Positions 10,119 through 20,103 of a stretch of 64,000 bases of DNA are shown here, in pieces. Under the pieces are notes generated by a model. It saw only the letters and a list, made by a program, of their open reading frames with translations. It searched no databases and was not told the origin of the DNA. Within the stretch, counting starts at the first letter, position 1; the number at the start of each line of letters is the position of its first letter. Position numbers and translations under genes: made by a program. This stretch comes from Auanema rhodensis (Eukaryota > Nematoda > Chromadorea > Rhabditida > Rhabditidae). The DNA is taken from positions 14,523,638-14,587,637 of the forward strand of contig OZ059900.1 in assembly GCA_964057225.1 (NCBI GenBank), read 5' to 3'.

Positions 10119-10709
10119 AAAAAGTTGAACGTCCTCGTTCAAAAACAAAATAAATTAATTCACTTTTTAAGATAGTTGGGTGTTGGAAAAAAAATCATGG
10201 TGTAGTGGATAAAAAAAAAGTGTATACAATACGATTTGAAAGTTTAGCTATCGTCTCTTCAAGTTTGTTGAATTCGAAATGTAGTATCGAGTAGATTCTA
10301 TTCCATTCACTTGAGTAGTGAAATGCTTGCAAACGAGAGCTTTGCTTCTAAACCATTCGACTGTGATATAGTCGTTCATTTTCTCGAGTTGTACAGGTAC
10401 GGTGTTACCCTGAGAATAGGTCGAGCCCGTTCTGTACAAAAAAATGAAAACTCGTTTAACCCGTATGACTAATGTCCATAAGGTGAATACAAGTAATGAT
10501 TAAGCATAAAAAATAGCAAAATTCACAAGAGAATGTTGAAAAAAAAATCTACTCAATGAGAGTTGGAGTAATAAAACAAACTTTTGTAAAACAATAGCAG
10601 ACTTCTCAGAAAAAATCAATCAACAACAAAGAAGTGGTACAATCAGAAATGGCACAAAATAAAATAAAAAAATTTCAACAATTTGATTTTGTTAAAAAAA
10701 AAACTACCT
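10119..10709 (-). other. 3' untranslated region of the Gypsy element
   Basis: Lies between the pol stop and the polypurine tract and is T-rich on the element strand. A 63-codon frame at 10248-10439 begins only with TTG and has no family features. The canonical site for an env gene is therefore empty, consistent with the envelope-like module being upstream of pol. Confidence 0.6.
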
Positions 10710-13700
10710 TCAAGAAATTGTGATAACCGGAATAGATGTTGTCCGTTGGTAAGGTTTGACGAAGTCCTTGTGTACTCTTCTGCTTTTTCCTTTATCTGTT
10801 TGAACCACGACGAAAGATCTTTGAACTGCTGTAACTAAATAAGGCCCTTCGAATGAAGGTGTTAGTTTGTTTCGAGTAGAATTCACTTTTATCATAACTA
10901 AGTCATTAACCTGAATTTCTTTATTTTGTGTTCTATTTCGTGTATTGTAACGTTGTTCATTCTTCTTTGTGCATGTTTCAATTCTATCTTTTACTATATT
11001 AGATGTGCTTTCATTTTGTATTAGCGATCTATTGACAAAATCTTCTGTAGGATTGGCTGGTTCTTCAGTTTGAAGATTATTTCCAGGCAATTGATGGTCA
11101 ATAGGAAGTCTTGCATCCCGACCAAATAATACAACATATGGACTAATAGATGTTGATGAGTTTGGTAACGTATTGATCGCAAACATAACTTTAGGTAGGT
11201 GTATATCCCAGTTAGTTTGTTGTTCATTCACGAATGAAGAGAGAGCTTCTTCTAAAGTTCTATGAAGTCTCTCCACTTGTCCATTAGCATTTTTATGATA
11301 TGGTAGCGTAGTAGTGTGTTTAATTCCAAATTGTTTACACATAGCTTGAAATTCAGATGACAAAAAGCTACTACCATTATCGGTTATCATACTCATTGGT
11401 GGTCCATATATGAAAACAAATCTAATTACAAACGCTTTTGTGATTTCAGTAGCCGTTTGTGTTATTAATGGGCAAGTTGTTCCCCATTTACTAAAAGCAT
11501 CTTGAATACTCAAGATGTATCGATGTCCATCATTAGTGCGAGGTAAAGGACCTAGTATATCTACATGAATACGATCAAATGGCTTTTCGGGTATAACAAA
11601 TCTTCCCATAGGTTGAATATACGATTGGTGTGGGTTAGATTTCCTACTTGCACATTTTGTACAACGATTAATAAATTCAGTTATTTGTGGAACCATATTA
11701 GTCCAAAAGAATCGTCGTCGAATCGCATCAGTAGTTTTATTTATACCTAGGTGTGCACCAATTTTGGAATCTTCGTGAAAAAATTTGATGACAACATCAG
11801 TTATTTTGTCGTTTCGAGGCAAAATAATAGATGGTTTTAAATAATTTTTCGCTTGTTTTGCATGTAATATGCCTTCTCGTTCTTCATACCGATCTGATAT
11901 ATTAGCCGGACAGTTATCATTATTAATTTGAGAAAGTGCTTCGCGAATCCAGGGAACTCCAGCTTGAACTTTCCGTATTTCTTCACAATTTAGTTGGTCA
12001 ATAGAAGAAATAGTTGTAATATGAGCAATAAAAGCATCAACAGGTTTTACTTTGTCCTTTGGTTTAGTAGGACGACTGTCATTTGCTTCGTTTCCTATAT
12101 ACCTGGAGAGAGCATCACAGACACTGTTTAATTTGCCAGGACGATATTCAATCTTTATGTTGAAATCTTGTATCATTAGTTGATACTTGGCTAATCTACC
12201 TATGAGATCTTTACGCGACATTAAACTGGTTAATGGTCGGTGATCTGTGATAACTGTGGTAGGTACTCCTAATACATAGGTACGGAATTGTTGAAGAGCA
12301 AAGACTAAACCGAGTGCTTCAACTTCAATAGGAGGATATTTCCGTTCCGCTGGAGTCAACTTTCTACTAGCGAACGCAATCGGGTGTAATGGAGAATTTT
12401 TCTCTGCTGATTGCAATAAAACTGCTCCCACAGCGATCATACTGCCATCACTTTCTATAACAAAAGGTTGGTCTGCTTTAGGAGGTTTCAGTACAGGGGC
12501 AGTACACAGTGATGTTTTTAAAGTTTTAAATGCGTCTGCATGTTCCGATTTCCACTCAAAAGGAGTATCCTTATGTGTTAACTTATACAATGGCTCAGCT
12601 ATTCCGGCATAATTTTGAATAAACCGTCGAAAATAGTTAGTCATACCTAGAAAGGATCTGACAGCCGTAACTGTACTTGGATTTGGAAATTCGGAAACAG
12701 CCTGTATCTTAGCAGGATCTGGTTTAACACCATTTCTACCTATTACAAAACCCAAAAACTTTACTTCAGTGGCTGCAAAGCAACATTTAGATAACTTAAT
12801 TTTTAACCCTAGTTCAGTGACCTTTTTCAGCACTTCTTGTATATCTCTTAAATGTTCATCAGCTGAGTTCGAAATTATTAGCAAATCATCTAGATATACA
12901 AACAGTTTGCATCTAACAAGAGATTGCAAGTATCGTACTGCGGATTGAAAAGTGTGTGGCGCTCCACACAATCCCATAGGCATTCGGCAATACTGATAGG
13001 TACCTGATGGAGTGGTAAAAGCAGTTAGGTGTCTATCTGAGCGTTTCAACGGTATTTGGAAGAAACCAGAAATGAGATCAAAATTCGAAAAGAACTGAGC
13101 TCCAGCCGCTAAGTCTATGATATCAGGAATGTGTGGGATGCTGTATGTTTGTTTCTTAGTAACACTATTCAATGCTCTAAAGTCAGTTACGAACCGGAAA
13201 GAATTATCTTTCTTTTTCACAAGAACAACTGGACTAGTGAAAGTAGCCGTCGAATTTTCGATTATACCTTGCGACAACATTTCTTTCACTTGCCGTTCTA
13301 CTTCTTCTTGCTTACCCAATGGTACTCTGTAAGATCTACTTTTTGGGAAATCCATATCGGATCTTATAGGAATGGCATGTTCTACTGGTCCGCAAAAGAG
13401 ACCAATATTATGATCATGGTTGAAAAATGCCGTTTGGTTTTCCTTAATGATTGTGATCAGATTTTTCTTCATTTTATGGGACAGAGTGCAAGAATTGAAG
13501 TTCAAATCATCCAAAAGATGCTGAGGAAAAGTTGGTAACTTATCTTCCCAATCAGCTTCAGGTGGAACATAATCGTTCATAATTTCTTTAGATGCTATAA
13601 GTCCTGAACCAATGTGGTCATTTTTATTAATTTTAATTGGCTTTGAAGAATTGTTTGATACTACCATAGTAATAGGAAAAGGTCCTATGGCGGCATCTGG

Positions 13701-16700
13701 AATTGAGATAGGACCTATGCTAGATTTTAAAAGAGCATATTGATCAAAATCTAATTCTGGTCCTGTTTGCAAAGATATGTGGGAGGTACTATGTGGTGGA
13801 ACTGTTACTGTGGACAAACTTATGATATTTACTGTTTTAGTTGTGGTTTTATATGCAAAACAACCAGGTTTTACTAAGGGTGTTTCCATATTACCAACAA
13901 TCAACTTTCCTTTACATAGTTTTAATGTAGTAAATATCTCTCTTTCTTCCAACGTACGCATAAAATCAGTACCAAGTAACATTTGTCCTGGACAGTCATT
14001 GTCTTCAGATATTAAAAATTCGTGTTCCACTTGGTAACCTGCTATACCCACATCTAACTTGCATTTTCCCACAAAGCGAAACTCTGATCCATTTGCAGTG
14101 GATGCAGATTTAGAATATTTTGTAAAATATTGTCTTCCAATATATGCCAATGTGGAGAACGGAATATATGAGACAGTAGCTCCAGAATTCCATAATGCTA
14201 ACAGTCCTCTACCTTCAATGTCAATATGAACAAACGGTAACAAGTGTCCATTTTTCTTTGTTGTTGTGTGACATACAAAAGGTATGGCTAAAGGAATGTA
14301 AGTTATGATGGTGGGAAAATAGCTCCGCATCAATTCATCACTAACTGTTTCATGAATCTCATCTCCCTCAAGTGGTGGAGCTGTTGGGCTCAACATGATA
14401 TGGTTTATTTTTAACATAGAAGTAGGGGAGAGATAACATTTTATAGTGAAATATAATGCTATCATTAGACATAATATCAGAGTTATACAACCGATGGTAA
14501 TGAGTGTTCGTTCAATTGAACCTATACAAAAGTCAATGAACAGATCCCAATTGGAGAAAACAATTTTCCTGGCATCTCTTATAAGTTTACTTCCTTTCAA
14601 GATGAAAGAGGAAATTTGAGGCCAATCACGTGAACGAGAAATTACGCGGAGAAGATCATGGTGAGGTGAAGTAGATAAACTATAACCATAAGTTAATCCA
14701 ATAGATAGGGCTAAGGATTTTTCAGTCGAATTTTCAAACAAATTCCGCCCTGTGAATCGAAGTTTACTCAATTCAGCATAATGATCATGTTTTTCTGAAT
14801 GAATACTATCTACTTTATGTGTGTCACCTTTATAATCTCTCCATGTTCCATTTTCATACCAAATCTCTGTCTCTTTGTGTTCACAATTGATCTCATGTCC
14901 TTCAGTGCTCAAATCGTAGCTATCGATAGGAGCAAAGAATAATTGTTTATCGTGTGTTAAAACAGGGGTCTCTGCATAACATTTATCATTGTAAGAATGA
15001 TTACGATAAATGAAATGTGGTTCTATTTCCTGACAAGTTGTTATTTTTAAAACATTTCTTCCAACAAATCGGGCAACGATATCATCCCGCTGAAGCATAG
15101 CTCTTACTCCTATTGTAGGATGTATACGTAATATAGCTTGCCAGCTTTTTACAGTTTCCATTTGAGATTTACAGATGGTATGAAACTGTTGATGAAATTC
15201 GTCAATTATGGAGAGACGCGCTTTCTCAAACCCATAATTCAACTTATTATCTATTATCGTTTTAGTTTTATGCTCTGATTTGTGGAGAACATTGTCATAT
15301 ACTTCTGCTACATACAACTCTCGACCTCTCTCGTACGCATTAGGGGTAGGAGTTGTTAAACTACGAATTGTAGTTTTGGTGGAAGTTATTGGGGTTACAG
15401 TAGTATGCTGTACCATATTTTTATCAGTTGTGATTTGAGTTTTAACCCAACTTATGAATTCTAAAACTTCTGTTTTATTGAATTTAGGATTTTCCTGTGG
15501 GTATTCGATGGACTGTGGAGGAAATCCATAATATGCTGTACTATTCTTTGTATAAAGGTTGTGATAGTCAGGCAGCTTGGATATAATTGCTAAATCTTGC
15601 TCTTGGTTATTTCTAACAGTAGCATCAGCTTTTTGTTGTCGACTGACTTGCATGTCACGAGATATTTGTTCTTTTCCCGATTGTTGTTGGATCATGAATA
15701 ACATGCCTTGAGCAGTTGCAATAATTTCAGATTGATTCATATTTCCACTGCGTGGTAATATAGATGGATATAAGGCTCTTGCCAACTGTTCGATTGATGG
15801 AACTGTTTGTGTACCATCAAGAATTGTGGCTTGATATACTACTGCGTGAGCCATTCCTCGAAAGAAATCTTCTATGGATGTTGTAGATTTCATCGAAGAT
15901 CTTTTTAACCGAGGAACTTCTATACGACGAGCTACTTGAGTGATAAGATCATCCAATTTCATGCTATTAATCACCTGTCTAGTAGCCAGTTTAATTTCCT
16001 CTATACCCATACATTGTAAAATCAAAAGATTGGGGTCTTTGAAATTATTAGACTTTGCCCAGTTAGTTATGTGATCTTTTGTCAATCCTAAACTAACAAT
16101 TGTGTCAATGAACAGTGGATTATCTATCGCGAATTGGAGCAAACTCTCATAAGATGATGTAGCTGCATATCTCATATATTTTGCGTAAAACTTAGTGATA
16201 GATGCAGATCCAAAAATGAAAGTAGGTCTTAGAAATGGAAACGCATATGGTTGGGATTTCGCATTAACAAAAAGATAATCATCACTGAAAGAGCGATGTT
16301 TTTGAGGTAATGCATTACGTTTATTTCTGCGTCTATCAGCATTAAGCAAAGTATTGGAAAGATCAAGCAAATTATAAACACGGGGATATGCTGTGAATCG
16401 GATAATTGCCTCAGAAGATGATTCAAAAACAGCGAATTCGAAACAAGATTGAACGTGAGCGGATGTGGAATGATTTTGGAGAACAAAAGCGCTCTCAATA
16501 GAGTGAACTAGAAGAATATGATCACCCCACATGGCGGAGAAGGGGCCAAGTTTTTGATAGTGACAGACAACTGATGGGATAGGTGGTTGCCAGATAACTG
16601 CACCTTCACCAGTTGCACAAAACCCTTCATTTCCTTTACAATTATCAGTATTTATAAATAAGTCTGATACAATGTGATCTTCTTTCAATCTAGTTATTAT

Positions 16701-18140
16701 CCCTCGCTTCAATACAAATTGTTCAATTTCTACACATTCTTCAGTGGACCAAGAGCGAGTTGGATTATGCTCGTTTAATGGTGTTTCAAAAACTGAATGC
16801 TGTTGGGCATTCATGATTTTATCATTCCACATACGATTTCTATGTGCTCGAACACAATCTTTCTTATCTACTGTTTCAATATGAGAGAATGTGGTGTTAC
16901 GATCTCTCAAAAACATGAAATCTCTCACACAGCTTTTATACTTTTTCACATAGCATTTCCATGCTTCCCATGACTCTATCTCAGCCTTTGGTAGATATAT
17001 TTCTACCTCTACACTGTGAGCCTTTTCAATTTCTGCCTTATGGCAGCCTGTGACCACAGGAGGGGTTACTAATATACCCCCTTCAGATTGAGCGCAAATC
17101 TGATATTTTGCCGACCCAAAGGGAAGGCATGAGAGTGCCAATAAAGTCAGGCACAACGTGACCGGTGGCATGAATGGGGTCGCTACGCTGTATACCCTTG
17201 AGTTACCATTCCCATTGGCTGATGGTCTTTGTCTTCTTGGGGAACTAGGCCTAGGGTTCCAAGACGAGCTATTGGCATTTCTGCCATTGGCAAATGGGCG
17301 GTTTCCCGGGTTAGGACGCCTATTCATATTCCCGTTCTGCGAGTTATTATTATTATAACGTACGGCAGAAGGTCGCTCTCTCTCTCGCTCATAATCATCA
17401 GAGCCATTATTGTGCTGAGTCCAGTTATTATTTTTTTTATTATTTTTATTATTTTTATAATTTTTATTATTATTATTCCTACTTCTTTCTCTTTCTTCAC
17501 TAAAGCTTAATTTATGTTGTAAAGCATTTATGAGCTCCTTCAAGGTGCTGGTGTCTTCATTTCTTTTCATGAAGCTATTCCGAACGCCTTCTTCAAACCT
17601 AGCTAATTTCTTAGCTTGTTCATAAGTGGCGGGGTTTTTAGTTAAAACCGCAATACCCAGTTCCTCTTTTAAACCATTAAAAAATGCCGTTTTCAACATT
17701 GGTTCCCGCTCGGGATCCATTGGTGACATTATGGTGCTTGCCATTCTCTCTAATTCCATACTAAAATCAAGAACAGATTTATCTCCTTGTTGTACTCGAT
17801 GAATAAGCGCTATGGTGAAATTTTTATCTGTTTTAGGCGCTAAAAGCTCAGTGAGCTGATCCATCAAAACAATCCATGGGCCATTAGTTCTTATGCCACT
17901 AGGAATACTATTATACAAGGAGAGAGCTGTTTCATTTGATTCCAAAAGAAGAGGCAAAATTAATAGTCTCTCAGGTAAGCTTAGATTCATTACATTAAAA
18001 AATCTATTTAAAGATTCAACAAAAGAACGAAAGCTACGAGAGCCGTCATACCTGGGACAGAGATGGCAATTCAAAATAGTTGCCATATTTCTAGAGGGTG
18101 GTGCAACATTAGAATTAGGAGATGGAGAGGTAGGAGTCAT
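10710..18140 (-). CDS. Gag-Env-like-Pol polyprotein of a Gypsy-class element (2476 aa)
   Basis: Start: ATG at 18140. The frame stays open upstream past 18314 without any ATG, so a spliced or non-AUG start is possible. Residues 1-200 are Gag capsid-like; 200-310 are Asn/Arg/Lys-rich, with no zinc knuckle. M324 begins a clear signal peptide (324-344). A Cys-rich, N-glycosylatable ectodomain of about 870 residues follows, with a furin-type site RRRNKR at 603-608, a transmembrane helix near 1212-1233 and a tail with PTAPP at 1252-1256. The protease motif is WNSGA at 1317-1321, Asn1318 replacing the catalytic Asp. RT covers about 1600-1800 with YLDD at 1749-1752. RNase H is near 1880-2010 with ESDGS, EVEAL and TDHRPL motifs. 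The integrase has an HHCC zinc region near 2110-2160 and D2194, D2254 and E2290 (D-59-D-35-E). Family assignment is sure for Gag, RT, RH and IN. The glycoprotein's viral relatives are unknown to me; a class III-type fusion protein from chu- or rhabdo-like viruses is only a guess. Confidence 0.9.
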   Translation of the reverse strand: MTPTSPSPNSNVAPPSRNMATILNCHLCPRYDGSRSFRSFVESLNRFFNVMNLSLPERLLILPLLLESNETALSLYNSIPSGIRTNGPWIVLMDQLTELLAPKTDKNFTIALIHRVQQGDKSVLDFSMELERMASTIMSPMDPEREPMLKTAFFNGLKEELGIAVLTKNPATYEQAKKLARFEEGVRNSFMKRNEDTSTLKELINALQHKLSFSEERERSRNNNNKNYKNNKNNKKNNNWTQHNNGSDDYERERERPSAVRYNNNNSQNGNMNRRPNPGNRPFANGRNANSSSWNPRPSSPRRQRPSANGNGNSRVYSVATPFMPPVTLCLTLLALSCLPFGSAKYQICAQSEGGILVTPPVVTGCHKAEIEKAHSVEVEIYLPKAEIESWEAWKCYVKKYKSCVRDFMFLRDRNTTFSHIETVDKKDCVRAHRNRMWNDKIMNAQQHSVFETPLNEHNPTRSWSTEECVEIEQFVLKRGIITRLKEDHIVSDLFINTDNCKGNEGFCATGEGAVIWQPPIPSVVCHYQKLGPFSAMWGDHILLVHSIESAFVLQNHSTSAHVQSCFEFAVFESSSEAIIRFTAYPRVYNLLDLSNTLLNADRRRNKRNALPQKHRSFSDDYLFVNAKSQPYAFPFLRPTFIFGSASITKFYAKYMRYAATSSYESLLQFAIDNPLFIDTIVSLGLTKDHITNWAKSNNFKDPNLLILQCMGIEEIKLATRQVINSMKLDDLITQVARRIEVPRLKRSSMKSTTSIEDFFRGMAHAVVYQATILDGTQTVPSIEQLARALYPSILPRSGNMNQSEIIATAQGMLFMIQQQSGKEQISRDMQVSRQQKADATVRNNQEQDLAIISKLPDYHNLYTKNSTAYYGFPPQSIEYPQENPKFNKTEVLEFISWVKTQITTDKNMVQHTTVTPITSTKTTIRSLTTPTPNAYERGRELYVAEVYDNVLHKSEHKTKTIIDNKLNYGFEKARLSIIDEFHQQFHTICKSQMETVKSWQAILRIHPTIGVRAMLQRDDIVARFVGRNVLKITTCQEIEPHFIYRNHSYNDKCYAETPVLTHDKQLFFAPIDSYDLSTEGHEINCEHKETEIWYENGTWRDYKGDTHKVDSIHSEKHDHYAELSKLRFTGRNLFENSTEKSLALSIGLTYGYSLSTSPHHDLLRVISRSRDWPQISSFILKGSKLIRDARKIVFSNWDLFIDFCIGSIERTLITIGCITLILCLMIALYFTIKCYLSPTSMLKINHIMLSPTAPPLEGDEIHETVSDELMRSYFPTIITYIPLAIPFVCHTTTKKNGHLLPFVHIDIEGRGLLALWNSGATVSYIPFSTLAYIGRQYFTKYSKSASTANGSEFRFVGKCKLDVGIAGYQVEHEFLISEDNDCPGQMLLGTDFMRTLEEREIFTTLKLCKGKLIVGNMETPLVKPGCFAYKTTTKTVNIISLSTVTVPPHSTSHISLQTGPELDFDQYALLKSSIGPISIPDAAIGPFPITMVVSNNSSKPIKINKNDHIGSGLIASKEIMNDYVPPEADWEDKLPTFPQHLLDDLNFNSCTLSHKMKKNLITIIKENQTAFFNHDHNIGLFCGPVEHAIPIRSDMDFPKSRSYRVPLGKQEEVERQVKEMLSQGIIENSTATFTSPVVLVKKKDNSFRFVTDFRALNSVTKKQTYSIPHIPDIIDLAAGAQFFSNFDLISGFFQIPLKRSDRHLTAFTTPSGTYQYCRMPMGLCGAPHTFQSAVRYLQSLVRCKLFVYLDDLLIISNSADEHLRDIQEVLKKVTELGLKIKLSKCCFAATEVKFLGFVIGRNGVKPDPAKIQAVSEFPNPSTVTAVRSFLGMTNYFRRFIQNYAGIAEPLYKLTHKDTPFEWKSEHADAFKTLKTSLCTAPVLKPPKADQPFVIESDGSMIAVGAVLLQSAEKNSPLHPIAFASRKLTPAERKYPPIEVEALGLVFALQQFRTYVLGVPTTVITDHRPLTSLMSRKDLIGRLAKYQLMIQDFNIKIEYRPGKLNSVCDALSRYIGNEANDSRPTKPKDKVKPVDAFIAHITTISSIDQLNCEEIRKVQAGVPWIREALSQINNDNCPANISDRYEEREGILHAKQAKNYLKPSIILPRNDKITDVVIKFFHEDSKIGAHLGINKTTDAIRRRFFWTNMVPQITEFINRCTKCASRKSNPHQSYIQPMGRFVIPEKPFDRIHVDILGPLPRTNDGHRYILSIQDAFSKWGTTCPLITQTATEITKAFVIRFVFIYGPPMSMITDNGSSFLSSEFQAMCKQFGIKHTTTLPYHKNANGQVERLHRTLEEALSSFVNEQQTNWDIHLPKVMFAINTLPNSSTSISPYVVLFGRDARLPIDHQLPGNNLQTEEPANPTEDFVNRSLIQNESTSNIVKDRIETCTKKNEQRYNTRNRTQNKEIQVNDLVMIKVNSTRNKLTPSFEGPYLVTAVQRSFVVVQTDKGKSRRVHKDFVKPYQRTTSIPVITIS

Positions 18141-18575
18141 TTTTCTTTCAAAAGCTTTAGTTATAGCAGCGGCCCACCGACTTGGTGATCTATTTCGTAC
18201 TGTAATAGGTGCCCGAGGTGTTTCCTCAGTGATGGCCTTTCTGCTTTTACTTCTCGTTCTAATTGTTAGAGAAGAAGAGTGAGAAGAAGAAGAGGAATCA
18301 CCTTCTTCTCTCAAAAATTCAAAAGGAGAGAGGTAGGTGGATGGAGTATTTAAGTTTTTAGAATTAAATTCAAAAACTTGGCGTACCTCTGGTGATCCTT
18401 GTTCCTGATCTTTGTTTTCCTCGCTGATGTCCGAGTCCGACAGGGTGGCTGGTGAATACAGTTAGATGAATATAAGAGCGCGTACTGAAAGCAACTAGAC
18501 TCCAGTAAAAACGTTTGTGACAATGGCGTCTGATGAACGAGGATCTTTGAAGCTTCAAGCTCCGCCTCCAGCCAT
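18141..18575 (-). other. 5' leader of the Gypsy element
   Basis: Lies between the primer-binding site and the first in-frame ATG. The gag frame is open through 18141-18314 and further right to a stop near 18462, but it contains no ATG there. A donor-like GTACGC occurs at about 18380-18385 on the minus strand, so splicing into the frame cannot be excluded. Confidence 0.5.
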
Positions 18576-18589
18576 GTGTCACGACACCA
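18576..18589 (-). promoter_or_regulatory. Primer-binding site of the Gypsy element
   Basis: The minus strand reads TGGTGTCGTGACAC, two bases after an LTR-like end ...TAACA (plus-strand TGTTA starts at 18592). TGG is the complement of a tRNA CCA end. The segment GTGTCACGACAC is itself a near-perfect palindrome. I could not name the tRNA. Confidence 0.6.
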
Positions 18590-18591
18590 GA

Positions 18592-19326
18592 TGTTAGCGC
18601 TTATGGTAAACAACCATTGACCGTCTGTCGTGATATTTGAATATTATAATCACTAATGTCAGCTTAGAGACAAATAAGGAATCACAGATGGTGCCTTAAG
18701 CCTGTTTGAAAACTTTTGAATTTTAACAGCTGTTATTGACTACACATATCGAACAGCTGGTACGCGTGGGCCAACTATTTGAATGTGAGTAAGCTTAAAG
18801 TAAACAAAAATGTCTCATCTCGTATATTAAGTTCAATTTTATAAAGTTTATTAAGATTTGTAGAAAGAATTTCAAAATAAATCATAATTAAGATAATTTT
18901 TAATTTAATTTCAAAAGATTTAGAAGGTAATTTAAGATTGATATAGGAATTTAAATTCAGTAATCTGTCAATAATATAGGAAAAAGGAAACGTTGGCAGA
19001 CGTAGAGTGGACTTGGGTGGGTAGGAATTTAAATATTCTTATTATCTCTGAACTAATAAGAAAAGAGTTAACAGGAGTAGAACCCTGATGAACCCTTGGA
19101 TGTGAATCAAAATCAAAAATCGTAAATAAAATTATCCCAACAGCCTCCAGCTTCCAAACAACTCAGCTAAAAAGTGAGCTCTGTTGCCACACTGGACATT
19201 CACATCATAAAGTAATGAATCAAAATAGCACGCGCGTGCATAACAAAAAGGTAACGCTCGTCAAAACTATTGTCTGATAGTTTCCCCAAACGTCTCAGAC
19301 ACCTCCCAGTTTTCGTTGAGCGGAGG
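18592..19326 (-). other. Putative 5' LTR or captured flank of the Gypsy element, 735 bp, no gene
   Basis: It begins TGTTA on the plus strand next to the primer-binding site, as an LTR should. A poly(A)-signal-like AATAAA lies on the minus strand (complement near 18848-18853). By eye it shares no further sequence with the 3' LTR at 9736-10106 and is about twice as long. It contains the palindrome AACAGCTGTT. It ends at 19326, where array homology resumes inside a unit. Confidence 0.4.
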
Positions 19327-19591
19327 ACTTTCTGCTTTTTCAAAAGTGATTTGAGCTTGTGATATTTTTTTAAATTTTCAAACATTTCTATTTAATTTAA
19401 GTGTTCTATATTAATTACGATGAAAAAAATTGAAACGTCAGCGTTAATCAATTGTTCATTGTAACACCAAACTTTAATTAGCTCTTTGTGTAAAGTAGGC
19501 CATAAATCAAGATCTGTTAGAGACAGTGTTTCATTTTTCTACTTTAATTCAAACTCACACTCTTAATGAAAGTTTCTAAGTGCAAGTTCAA

Positions 19592-19663
19592 TCCTCGGTA
19601 GTATAGTGGTGAGTATCCGCGTCTGTCACATGCGAGACCCGGGTTCAATTCCCGGCCGGGGAG
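19592..19663 (+). tRNA. tRNA-Asp(GTC)
   Basis: Consensus body; first copy after the Gypsy element. Confidence 0.92.
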
Positions 19664-20031
19664 AATGTTTTTGTTCTGATTCATCGTTATTGAATGTTAT
19701 GCTATTTTTGTTTTCTTCAAAAAGTCGGATAAAGACGATAATTATTAGAAAAAAGATTGTTTTAAACTTTCTGCTTTTTCAAAAGTGGTTTGAGCTTGTG
19801 ATTTTTTTTTTAATTTTCAAACATTTCTATTTAATTTAAGTGTTCTATCTTAATTACGATTAAAAAAAATTGAAACGTCAGCGTTAATCAATTGTTCATT
19901 GTAACACCAAACTTCAATTAGCTCTTTGTGTAAAGTAGGCCATAAAACAAGATATGTTAGAGACAGTGTTTCATTTTTCTACTTTAATTCAAACTCACAC
20001 TCTTAATGAAAGTTTCTAAGTGCAAATTCAA

Positions 20032-20103
20032 TCCTCGGTAGTATAGTGGTGAGTATCCGCGTCTGTCACATGCGAGACCCGGGTTCAATTTCCGGCCGGG
20101 GAG
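20032..20103 (+). tRNA. tRNA-Asp(GTC)
   Basis: C61T gives a G-T pair closing the T stem; T8 terminator. Confidence 0.85.

Larger units (their letters stand above)
9736..19326 (-). mobile_element. Gypsy-class LTR retrotransposon with an envelope-like module between Gag and Pol
   Basis: Minus-strand order from right to left: unmatched LTR-like or flanking segment (18592-19326), primer-binding site (18576-18589), leader, one long ORF, 3' UTR, polypurine tract (complement 10107-10118), 3' LTR (9736-10106). Array sequence flanks both sides. The frame is uninterrupted over 7.4 kb, which suggests a young insertion. The two LTR-like ends do not match, and the flanks overlap by 30 bp rather than showing a short target duplication. 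Confidence 0.85.

Noticed and set aside
10248..10439. 63-codon minus-strand ORF between Gypsy pol and the 3' LTR
   Set aside because: TTG start, no signal peptide, membrane segment or motif; likely chance in the 3' UTR.
18350..18613. 87-codon minus-strand ORF across the Gypsy primer-binding site
   Set aside because: It spans the LTR/primer-binding-site boundary and has no recognised domain.
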